Shown in pieces: positions 1 to 5,142 of a DNA stretch of 5,142 bases. The stretch lies in the NCBI GenBank assembly GCA_031257945.1, contig JAIRNU010000051.1, positions 1 through 5,142 of the forward strand, in the 5' to 3' direction. How positions within the stretch are numbered: position 1 is the stretch's first letter; each line of letters starts with the position of its first letter. This stretch comes from Holosporales bacterium. Its GTDB lineage: Bacteria > Pseudomonadota > Alphaproteobacteria > BNTO01. The notes beneath the pieces were generated by a model. The model saw only the letters and a list, made by a program, of their open reading frames with translations. It had not been told where the DNA came from and searched no databases. The translations under genes and the position numbers were made by a program.

Positions 1-115
1 TGTGTAATAAGAGGCGAAATATCCATGAGGAAGAACGAGAATAAAACAAATAACTGTCAAATTATACACAATTCCGCAAAAAAAACATTATTTTTTATGA
101 AGTGTCTAGGAGTAA

Positions 116-136
116 GGGGGTGGGCGGGGGCTTGGG
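116..136 (+). other. Canonical G-quadruplex motif
   Basis: Four G-runs of 5, 3, 5 and 3 bases are separated by loops of 1 (T), 1 (C) and 3 (CTT) bases, which fits the G3+ N1-7 rule for an intramolecular quadruplex with very short, stabilising loops. A CCCCC run at 142-147 can instead pair with one of the G5 runs, so a hairpin competes with the quadruplex. It sits in an intergenic region just left of the tandem repeat. The motif is seen directly; folding and function are inference. Confidence 0.6.
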
Positions 137-201
137 ATGGCTCCCCCATTTAAAGGATATCACAAAAAGGTTAATATTTCGTAAATACTTTGCGAATACT
201 T

Positions 202-451
202 GAACTCCTAGGAAATCCAGGGGATACAGCTGTCGCCCGCTCAGAACCCCAAGGAACTCAGGGGATACAGGCGCCGCAGTATCAAAACTCCCCAGAATCC
301 AAGGCGTACAGCCAGCGCTACCTCAAAACCCCCGGAACCTCTAGAACTCCACCACTGCCCATAGTCGCCACCCAAAAATCCAGTAGACACTCCACTTCCA
401 GTAGCCATACGCCCAGGGAACCACAGAAGATACTCCGTTGCCTATAGCCAT
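202..451. repeat. Degenerate tandem repeat, about 42-bp unit, six copies
   Basis: Six head-to-tail units can be laid out by eye: 202-243, 244-284, 285-325, 326-369, 370-408 and 409-451 (42, 41, 41, 44, 39 and 43 bp). A possible much-decayed seventh runs to about 486. The first two units share the 12-mer CAGGGGATACAG (218-229 and 259-270), and unit three has CAAGGCGTACAG (300-311), each exactly 41 bp apart. Units four to six share an ACTCC core and TAGYCRYC/TAGCCAT-like ends. Units one and two match at roughly 70% of positions by hand alignment. A consensus near 42 bp equals 14 codons, but unit lengths that are not multiples of three break any continuous reading frame. Either a decayed repeat-protein gene or a non-coding minisatellite would fit. 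Confidence 0.7.
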
Positions 452-649
452 CGAAACTGCGAAGAAGCAGGAGGCCGCACCATCGCTCCCCAACCAACCA
501 CAGCAACATACAAGGGGGGGCGGGCGCTTCCAACCAGATGCAAGAACTGCCATTACGCTTGTTTCAAGTATTTGTTTCTACCGATGAATACTGCGCATTT
601 CAATGGATAGCTGGATGTGTAGGGTGCTGAGACATTAAGCTAAATGTTG

Positions 650-678
650 TTGAGGTTATTGTGAAAACAAGGTATACG
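650..678 (+). promoter_or_regulatory. Candidate sigma-70-type promoter of accB
   Basis: A -35-like TTGAGG (650-655) and a -10-like TATACG (673-678) are separated by exactly 17 bp, each matching the consensus at four of six positions. Transcription would start near 685, leaving a leader of about 24 nt before the accB ATG at 709. It is the best-placed promoter-like sequence before the gene cluster and would serve accB-accC-mnmA as one message. It rests on sequence pattern only. Confidence 0.4.
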
Positions 679-708
679 TTACTTGGTGCTGTTTTGTTAG
701 AAAACTAA

Positions 709-1437
709 ATGATGAATCCAGGCGGCCAAGGAGGCCGTGGTAATCAAAGCGGCTCAGGCTCAGATAGCCGAGACAACCTTACAGGTAAAAATATCAGTGA
801 AGATATCCAAAGCCGTGAGGATAGCGATAGTAGCACTAGTAAAAAAAGAACTGGCAATTTAAAAGCTGATAATTTGAAAAAGGGACACGAGGAAACTGGT
901 GATGTACACAAAGCTGGTAGGGCTAATGATGTTGACGTAATAGATGCTGCTCCTGGGACAAGGAAGTTTACTGAATTTGAGACTCTGGCAGAAATCCTCG
1001 TCAGAAATAATTTGACGGAGATTGAATACGAAGAGAGTGGCCGACGCTTCTACATTTCCAAAAAAGGGCCTCCCACCGATTTTTCGCAGCAATTTGTATC
1101 ACTGCCGGCTGCGCAATTTTCACAAGCCACGCCTACTGCACAGGCCCCCGTAGTAGCGCCAGAAAAACAGCCTCCAGCTCCCGAGCCAGACATTAGGACA
1201 CACCCTGGAACAATAAAGTCTCCAATGGTTGGTGTCGCTTACACCGCACCAGAGCCCGGAGCAGAGCCGTTTGTTCGAGTTGGCGATGTTGTGCACCCGG
1301 GGCAGACAATACTCATCGTTGAGGCCATGAAGATACTTAACCCAATAAAAGCTACAAAGGCGGGGAAGGTGATAGCAATCCTTGTCCATGACCGTAAACC
1401 AGTTGAATACGATGAGCCGCTTATAGTTATCGAATAA
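709..1437 (+). CDS. accB: Biotin carboxyl carrier protein of acetyl-CoA carboxylase, with long N-terminal extension
   Basis: AccB carries the biotin that is carboxylated by AccC and then delivers the carboxyl group to the AccA-AccD carboxyltransferase for malonyl-CoA synthesis in the cytoplasm. The protein has 242 residues against a usual 150-170. Residues 1-86 are a hydrophilic extension rich in Gly, Ser, Asp and Lys with no aromatic residue. Residues 87-118 match the usual BCCP N-terminal helix and strand (TEFETLAEIL, LTEIEYEESGRRFYISK). A Pro/Ala-rich linker follows (about 120-165), then the biotinyl domain (166-242), including the thumb (APEPGAEPFV) and the biotinylation motif EAMK with Lys208 as acceptor. 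ATG 709 directly follows an in-frame TAA and has no clear Shine-Dalgarno sequence; ATG 712 is equivalent. The only later in-frame candidates before the conserved part are weak, such as TTG 874. The stop lies 25 bp before accC. The family is certain; the start is less so. Confidence 0.93.
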   Translation: MMNPGGQGGRGNQSGSGSDSRDNLTGKNISEDIQSREDSDSSTSKKRTGNLKADNLKKGHEETGDVHKAGRANDVDVIDAAPGTRKFTEFETLAEILVRNNLTEIEYEESGRRFYISKKGPPTDFSQQFVSLPAAQFSQATPTAQAPVVAPEKQPPAPEPDIRTHPGTIKSPMVGVAYTAPEPGAEPFVRVGDVVHPGQTILIVEAMKILNPIKATKAGKVIAILVHDRKPVEYDEPLIVIE

Positions 1438-1444
1438 CAGTCAT

Positions 1445-1458
1445 AAGGAGTACGGAGG
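1445..1458 (+). promoter_or_regulatory. Strong double Shine-Dalgarno sequence of accC
   Basis: AAGGAG (1445-1450) and GGAGG (1454-1458) lie in the accB-accC gap. The second is 4 nt from ATG 1463, and the first is 12 nt away. This favours ATG 1463 over the in-frame ATG at 1481, which directly precedes the conserved FSKILIANRGE. The strong site contrasts with the absence of one at accB, so AccC may be translated more efficiently than AccB from the same message (inference). Confidence 0.65.
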
Positions 1459-1462
1459 AAAA

Positions 1463-2842
1463 ATGCCAGAAACACCAAAAATGTTCTCGAAAATCTTGAT
1501 TGCCAACAGAGGGGAAGTCTCTTTGCGAGTTCTGAGATGCTGCCAGGAAATGGGCATCAAAACCGTCGTTGTGCACTCTACGGCCGATTCCGACTCTATG
1601 CCTGTACGTTTGGCTGATGAAAGTGTATGTATAGGCGGCGAAACCCCTAAAGAGAGTTACCTGAATATGCGCTCTATTATGAGTGCGGCGGAAGTCACAA
1701 GCTCCGACGCCGTGCACCCTGGCGTTGGGTTTCTCTCGGAGAACCCGGATTTTGTAAAAATGACAATAGATCATGGGTTCGAGTTTATCGGCCCCTCCCC
1801 GGAACACGTCCAATTGATGGGGAACAAGATTACCGCTAAGGCGACTATGCAAGGCCTTGGGATCCCTACTATTCCCGGATCTAAGGAGATAATCGATTCG
1901 GAAGCTGATGCCGTTAAGCAAGCGGCAAGCATAGGCTTTCCGATACTGATTAAGGCGTCGTCCGGAGGCGGCGGCAAAGGCATGAAGATTGCATATAACG
2001 AAAATGAGGTACTGCAGGCGTACCGCTTAGCCCGCGCGGAAGCAAAGGCGAATTTCGGGAATGACCAGGTTTATATGGAAAAATATTTGAAGGCCCCAAG
2101 GCACATCGAATTCCAAATTATTGCTGACAAATTAGGACATGTAGTTTTGCTGGGAGAAAGGGATTGCTCGATCCAAAGGAATCACCAGAAGATATGGGAG
2201 GAGGCCCCAGCCCCCGCCATTACAGAGAAACAGCGTGAAAAGGTGGGGGGGCTACTTGCAAGGGCTATAAAAAAGCTGAAGTATGTAGGGGTAGGAACGA
2301 TTGAAATGCTCTTGGAAGATGACAAATTTTACTTTATGGAGATGAACACCAGACTTCAGGTTGAGCATGCTATCACGGAGATGGTCACTGGAATAGATAT
2401 AGTTAAAGAGCAAATCCGCGTTGCCGCGGGGTTCCCATTGTCTTTCGCTCAAAAAGACGTGGTATTAAAAGGACACTCTATAGAGTGCAGAATCAACGCT
2501 GAGGACCCAAAAACCTTTTTCCCGTCACCTGGAACTATAACGTACTATCACCCTGCCGGCGGTCCTGGCGTTCGCATAGACAGTCATATTTATAGCGGGT
2601 ATACAGTTCCATCATATTACGATAGTTTAATAGGGAAGTTGGTTGTATACGGCGATACTCGTAGCGAATGTCTAAGCCGGGTGCGTAGGGCACTGCAGGA
2701 ATACGTTGTAGAGGGAATTGCAACCACAATCCCTTTGCATGTTAATTTGACAAATGCTGCTGATATTATTAGTGGTAAATACAGTATTCATTGGCTCGCC
2801 AATAATCTAGATGTTGTGTTAGGAAATAAAAAGGGAGAATAG
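1463..2842 (+). CDS. accC: Acetyl-CoA carboxylase, biotin carboxylase subunit
   Basis: AccC uses ATP and bicarbonate to carboxylate the biotin on AccB. The 459 residues are close to the usual 445-450. The N-terminal domain opens with KILIANRGEV (10-19). The ATP-grasp domain has the glycine-rich loop GGGGKGMK (168-175), ERDCSIQRNHQK (232-243) and EMNTRLQVEH (293-302); HSIECRINAEDP (338-349) opens the C-terminal domain. By alignment from memory with the E. coli enzyme, the catalytic and ligand residues are kept: Lys122, Lys164, Lys243, Glu281, Glu293, Asn295, Arg297, Glu301 and Arg343. Two normally invariant-looking positions differ: HPGYGF reads HPGVGF (Val88), and EHPVTE reads EHAITE (Ala303). 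It lies 25 bp after accB, and mnmA starts 1 bp after its stop. The pyruvate and propionyl-CoA carboxylase relatives are less likely because of the length and the adjacent accB. Confidence 0.96.
   Translation: MPETPKMFSKILIANRGEVSLRVLRCCQEMGIKTVVVHSTADSDSMPVRLADESVCIGGETPKESYLNMRSIMSAAEVTSSDAVHPGVGFLSENPDFVKMTIDHGFEFIGPSPEHVQLMGNKITAKATMQGLGIPTIPGSKEIIDSEADAVKQAASIGFPILIKASSGGGGKGMKIAYNENEVLQAYRLARAEAKANFGNDQVYMEKYLKAPRHIEFQIIADKLGHVVLLGERDCSIQRNHQKIWEEAPAPAITEKQREKVGGLLARAIKKLKYVGVGTIEMLLEDDKFYFMEMNTRLQVEHAITEMVTGIDIVKEQIRVAAGFPLSFAQKDVVLKGHSIECRINAEDPKTFFPSPGTITYYHPAGGPGVRIDSHIYSGYTVPSYYDSLIGKLVVYGDTRSECLSRVRRALQEYVVEGIATTIPLHVNLTNAADIISGKYSIHWLANNLDVVLGNKKGE
2831..2837 (+). promoter_or_regulatory. 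Shine-Dalgarno sequence of mnmA inside the end of accC
   Basis: AAGGGAG lies within the last codons of accC, 6 nt before ATG 2844. The accC stop (TAG, 2840-2842) sits between this site and the mnmA start, so ribosomes ending accC are well placed to restart on mnmA. That implies translational coupling. It fixes the mnmA start, because no other start codon nearby has such a site. Confidence 0.6.
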
Positions 2843-2843
2843 G

Positions 2844-3959
2844 ATGCCTTTCCCAAGTTTTTGTAATGTAGAGAAATTGCCACCTGAGTCGGCGACGGTT
2901 GTCCATGGGATTTCTGGCGGGGTGGATTCTTCTGTAACCGCCGCGCTCCTGAAAAAGAGGGGGTGCAATGTTTTTGCCGTGTTTATAGAGCTGTTTTCCT
3001 CGAAATTTGTGGAAAAAGCGAAAAAAGATGCGATGGACGTTGCCAAACTCGTCGGCGTAAAATTTGAGGTTATCGACTATAAGCAACAATTTCACGAGCA
3101 TGTGATTGCCCCTTTCGTGGAGTTTTACTGTAATGGCAAAACCCCGCTTCCATGCGCTTGGTGTAACAAGTTCATTAAATTTTCTGCCTTGTGTGGTGTG
3201 GCAGAGAGGGTCTCTGCGCAGTACGTATCCACTGGGCATTACGTAAAAACAGACGTTTATCAGGGGGTTTGTACTTTGGAGCATGCTAAAGACAGGAAGC
3301 AAGACCAGAGCTACTTTTTGCATAAGATAAAGCCAGAGCAGCTGGCGATGGCGGTTTTCCCACTTGGAGATGCGTCTAAGCAACAAGTCCGCAATTATGC
3401 CGAGCAAATCAAACTGCCTGTATCACAAAAGAAAAGTGAGTATGACATTTGTTTTTTGGCAGATTACGACGGCAATTACATCGATTACGTAAAACAATAT
3501 GTAAAAAGTCACGCCGAGTTAGCCAGCGGGCCATCGCTTTTCCCTGGAGATATTTTGAATCCGCAAGGAGAGAAAATTGGTACGCATTCTGGCGCAATTC
3601 AATACACTATTGGCCAGCGGAAAGGGCTCGGCGTTTCAGCAAAGAACCCGCTGTATGTGTTCAAAATCCAAGACCAGCAGGTTTATGTTGGTGAAAAGGA
3701 TCAGCTAGCTGTAAAAGACATACAGCTAAGCGATGTAAATTTCCACGAAATTGCCCAGTTTTTTTTGAAAAAAGGCGAAAAGAACGCGGTTTTTGCGCAG
3801 TTTCGTTCCACGACGGCGGCGGTTCCGGCAATCTTCGAATTCACTGACTCGCAGTATTTTGTATCCTTCCAAGAGGCGCAGTACGGGGTTTCGCCAGGAC
3901 AGGGGGCGGTTATTAGGAACGAAAAAGGGACTGTTCTTGCCGGCGGTACTATTATCTAG
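2844..3959 (+). CDS. mnmA: tRNA-specific 2-thiouridylase MnmA
   Basis: MnmA activates U34 of tRNA Lys, Glu and Gln with ATP and replaces its 2-oxygen with sulfur supplied by IscS-type cysteine desulfurase and relay proteins. The 371 residues match the usual 360-380. The PP-loop SGGVDSS is at 24-30. Catalytic Cys107 lies in PLPCAWCNKFIKF (101-113) and the partner Cys203 in EYDICFL (199-205); their spacing of 96 is close to the 97 of E. coli (Cys102, Cys199). STGHY (129-133), DQSYFL (154-159), GQRKGLG (257-263) and the C-terminal PGQGAV (351-356) with LAGGTII also fit. The PCxxC form at the first cysteine is typical of alphaproteobacterial MnmA. About 15 residues precede the first strand, and the segment after it (about 45-75) is some 7 residues shorter than in E. 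coli. The gene abuts accC and is probably coupled to it. Confidence 0.96.
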   Translation: MPFPSFCNVEKLPPESATVVHGISGGVDSSVTAALLKKRGCNVFAVFIELFSSKFVEKAKKDAMDVAKLVGVKFEVIDYKQQFHEHVIAPFVEFYCNGKTPLPCAWCNKFIKFSALCGVAERVSAQYVSTGHYVKTDVYQGVCTLEHAKDRKQDQSYFLHKIKPEQLAMAVFPLGDASKQQVRNYAEQIKLPVSQKKSEYDICFLADYDGNYIDYVKQYVKSHAELASGPSLFPGDILNPQGEKIGTHSGAIQYTIGQRKGLGVSAKNPLYVFKIQDQQVYVGEKDQLAVKDIQLSDVNFHEIAQFFLKKGEKNAVFAQFRSTTAAVPAIFEFTDSQYFVSFQEAQYGVSPGQGAVIRNEKGTVLAGGTII

Positions 3960-3983
3960 CGATTTAAAGTCGCGAAGTTCGCT
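3958..3983 (+). repeat. Overlapping small inverted repeats in the mnmA-rsmI gap
   Basis: GCGA (3959-3962) can pair with TCGC (3970-3973), and the nearly perfect palindrome GCGAAGTTCGC (3972-3982) overlaps it, so the two hairpins exclude each other. AGCGA (3958-3962) can also pair with TCGCT (3979-3983). No T-run follows, so this is not a standard terminator. An RNA switch, an RNase site or a protein-binding palindrome is possible, but the stems are short and chance is a fair explanation. Confidence 0.3.
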
Positions 3984-4031
3984 GGGAATTTAGGGAGCTG
4001 AGTAATTGGTTGGCAGGTGGTTAGGCGGACA

Positions 4032-4922
4032 ATGAGCAGGGTGTCAAACGACTGTGAAGCATTACGAGAACAGTCCAGTAATATTGGTAATATCGCAACA
4101 AAGCATCCCCCGCTAAGCGCTGGCCTTTACGTAGTTTCGACTCCGATTGGGAACCTGGAGGATATTACCTTTCGGGCGGTCCGCGTCCTGCAATCCTGCG
4201 ATCGTATCATTTGCGAGGATACCCGCGTTAGCGATAAATTGCTGAGGCATTACGGAATTAGCAAGCCTCTGTTTGCATATCATGATCGTAATGCGGACAA
4301 GGTAAGGCCTGAAATTCTTACCTGGCTACAGCATAATGAAGCGATCGCGTTAATAAGTGATGCAGGAACGCCGCTTATCGCAGACCCAGGCTTCAAGCTA
4401 ATTAAACAGTGCTACGAGATCGGCGCTAGCGTAACCACAGTTCCCGGGGCAACGGCGTTTGTGTCAGCCTGCGTACTGTCCGGCTTCTCTACTAATTGTA
4501 TTACTTTCTTGGGGTTTGCGGGGAATTTGAGCGACAAAACGCTGCTTTCTTGGAAAAACGTAGATACGACTCTGGTACTCTTTGAGGCCCCGCATAAGCT
4601 GGTAAAGACTCTCCACAAGTTACGAGAAATTATGATTGGGCGCGCCGTTGCGATCGCGCGAGAGATCACCAAAATGTACGAAGAAGTCACGCGGGGAATT
4701 TTTGATGAGGTTATCGAGCATTTCGCTAAGCACCAACCGCGCGGCGAATTTACTATTGTCTTGGCACCGCCGTTCCAGCTAGAAAGCAGTCACCAAGAAA
4801 TACTGGAAGAGTTGAAAAAATTACTGCAAACGAAATCATTAAAAGAGGCCGTTGCGATAGTTTCCGACGAGTTTAATTGCAAAAAGAGCGATGTGTATAG
4901 GATGGCTTTGGAACTGCAGTAA
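4032..4922 (+). CDS. rsmI: 16S rRNA (cytidine1402-2'-O)-methyltransferase RsmI
   Basis: RsmI uses S-adenosylmethionine to methylate the ribose of C1402 in the decoding centre of 16S rRNA. Starting at ATG 4032 gives 296 residues (E. coli 286). GTG 4017 would add five; ATG is preferred because TAGG (4022-4025) lies 6 nt before it. Numbered from the ATG, the tetrapyrrole-methylase fold shows LYVVSTPIGNLEDIT (32-46), EDTR (62-65), ISDAGTPLIADPG (108-120), VPGATAF (137-143), FEAPHKL (184-190) and AREITKMYEEVTRG (209-222). The small C-terminal helical domain ends LKEAVAIVSDEF...VYRMALELQ. The first 31 residues are poorly conserved. After LGF the family's usual LPxK...R segment is replaced by AGNLSDKTL. 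It follows mnmA by a short gap, so co-transcription is plausible but unproven. Confidence 0.94.
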   Translation: MSRVSNDCEALREQSSNIGNIATKHPPLSAGLYVVSTPIGNLEDITFRAVRVLQSCDRIICEDTRVSDKLLRHYGISKPLFAYHDRNADKVRPEILTWLQHNEAIALISDAGTPLIADPGFKLIKQCYEIGASVTTVPGATAFVSACVLSGFSTNCITFLGFAGNLSDKTLLSWKNVDTTLVLFEAPHKLVKTLHKLREIMIGRAVAIAREITKMYEEVTRGIFDEVIEHFAKHQPRGEFTIVLAPPFQLESSHQEILEELKKLLQTKSLKEAVAIVSDEFNCKKSDVYRMALELQ

Positions 4923-4988
4923 CAAGAGTAAGCCCCTCAAAAGTAGTATGGCAATATAGTCAATCGCGTTTAATTTGTGGTTTTCGCT

Positions 4989-5058
4989 CAAGTATAGACG
5001 CGCCTGCTTTAAATACAGTTCTCCAGTAAAAAAAGTACACGAATTCGCACTATACTTG
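4989..5058. repeat. Perfect 9-bp inverted repeat with 52-bp spacer
   Basis: CAAGTATAG (4989-4997) and its exact reverse complement CTATACTTG (5050-5058) are 52 bp apart. The similarity continues imperfectly inward (ACGCG against TGCG on the opposite strand). The right arm overlaps the minus-strand terminator candidate, so pairing with the left arm would compete with that hairpin. Paired operator half-sites, a long hairpin or chance are all open. Confidence 0.4.
5028..5057 (-). terminator. Candidate rho-independent terminator for a minus-strand gene
   Basis: Read on the minus strand from 5057, AAGTATA pairs with TGTACTT (seven pairs including one G-T wobble) around an 11-base stretch holding CGAATTCG. 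A run of seven T (5034-5028) overlaps or directly follows the end of the stem. It begins 11 bases past the stop of the minus-strand frame ending at 5069. The stem has only one G-C pair, so it would be weak, but the T-run and position fit. Confidence 0.3.
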
Positions 5059-5068
5059 GTTTGATAAA

Positions 5069-5142
5069 TTATGCCGCCGGCTCTTGGGCAATTACCACTA
5101 AATTATCATTGACCCACGTTGTCAGCGTGTTACAAATCTCCG
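5069..5142 (-). CDS. Possible 3' end of a minus-strand protein gene, cut by the window edge
   Basis: A minus-strand frame is open from the right edge for 23 codons and stops at TAA (5071-5069). The visible peptide ends VNDNLVVIAQEPAA, a plausible mixed protein tail, but I do not recognise the family. Support comes from the hairpin and T-run just downstream. It would be convergent with rsmI. The plus-strand frame from TTG 5061 is open over the same stretch, so this assignment is weak. Confidence 0.3.
   Translation of the reverse strand, partial: EICNTLTTWVNDNLVVIAQEPAA

Larger units (their letters stand above)
1..708. other. Long non-coding region upstream of accB
   Basis: No convincing gene is visible on either strand in these 708 bases. 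Frames that stay open here lack ribosome binding sites and recognisable domains, and the longest plus-strand one (190-447) only reads through the degenerate tandem repeat. Visible contents, in order: an AT-rich stretch (about 35-104) with a TATAAT hexamer on the minus strand (66-61) overlapping a DnaA-box-like TTATACACA (62-70); a G-quadruplex motif (116-136); the tandem repeat (202-451); a second G-rich patch (514-524); and a promoter-like sequence (650-678). A minus-strand ATG at 26-24 opens a frame that runs off the left edge, so a divergent gene may begin here, but eight codons are too few to judge. Confidence 0.6.
4923..5068. other. Intergenic region after rsmI
   Basis: These 146 bases hold no gene I can support. 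No convincing plus-strand terminator for rsmI is seen. The stretch contains a 9-bp inverted repeat and, near its right end, a weak hairpin plus T-run in minus-strand orientation, listed separately. Confidence 0.5.

Noticed and set aside
25..153. Plus-strand 42-codon frame starting ATG 25
   Set aside because: No good ribosome binding site, no recognisable features, and its second half only translates the G-quadruplex region into Gly/Trp-rich sequence.
171..185. CtrA-like site TTAA-N7-TAAA
   Set aside because: One mismatch to the TTAA-N7-TTAA form in an AT-rich stretch; expected by chance and not near a clear start.
190..447. Plus-strand 85-codon frame starting TTG
   Set aside because: Rare start, no Shine-Dalgarno sequence, and it reads through the degenerate repeat whose unit lengths do not keep frame.
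318..553. Minus-strand frames of about 70 codons in the repeat region
   Set aside because: They do not run through the whole array and have no start signals; the repeated peptides are better read as remnants, noted as a finding.
661..708. GTG-started 15-codon leader peptide ending in TAA directly before the accB ATG
   Set aside because: It overlaps the best promoter candidate, so it would lie mostly outside the expected transcript, and the abutting stop can be chance.
1427..1921. Minus-strand 164-codon frame inside accC
   Set aside because: Shadow of accC: the plus strand has full family motifs over the same bases.
2769..3407. Minus-strand 212-codon frame opposite accC and mnmA
   Set aside because: Shadow of mnmA; it spans the accC-mnmA junction and shows no recognisable motifs.
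1..5142. CRISPR array, tRNA or rRNA genes, insertion sequence, toxin-antitoxin or defence genes
   Set aside because: I saw no regular spacer-repeat pattern, cloverleaf, transposase motif, terminal repeats or defence-family motifs.

Overview
The window carries four consecutive plus-strand genes: accB (biotin carboxyl carrier protein), accC (biotin carboxylase), mnmA (tRNA 2-thiouridylase) and rsmI (16S rRNA 2'-O-methyltransferase). A gene-poor stretch of about 700 bp precedes them, and a possible convergent minus-strand gene is cut by the right edge. The base composition is roughly balanced by eye. The MnmA active-site segment (PLPCAWCN) resembles alphaproteobacterial MnmA. Housekeeping genes next to a long decayed-looking non-coding region would suit a host-associated alphaproteobacterium of the Rickettsiales/Anaplasmataceae kind. 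That placement is inference; no marker here fixes the genus.

Layout. Positions 1-708 hold no convincing gene. They contain an AT-rich stretch, a strong G-quadruplex motif (116-136), a degenerate tandem repeat of about 42 bp with six recognisable units (202-451), and a plausible sigma-70-type promoter (650-678) just ahead of accB. AccB (709-1437) is clearly longer than usual because of a hydrophilic N-terminal extension of about 86 residues with no aromatic residue. AccC (1463-2842) follows after 25 bp behind a strong Shine-Dalgarno sequence. MnmA (2844-3959) starts one base after the accC stop. RsmI (about 4032-4922) follows after a short gap that holds small inverted repeats. The last 220 bp contain a 9-bp inverted repeat and, on the minus strand, a short open frame ending at 5069 with a hairpin plus T-run just beyond its stop.

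How the genes work together. AccB and AccC are the biotin-carrying and biotin-carboxylating parts of acetyl-CoA carboxylase, the first committed step of fatty-acid synthesis; accA and accD are not in the window. MnmA thiolates U34 of certain tRNAs, and RsmI 2'-O-methylates C1402 of 16S rRNA, so both tune decoding. The tight accB-accC-mnmA spacing suggests one transcript linking lipid synthesis to translation quality, with rsmI possibly on the same message. I found no novel multi-gene system. The items most worth a second look are the AccB extension, the decayed tandem repeat, the G-quadruplex, and a few substitutions at normally conserved positions in AccC and RsmI.
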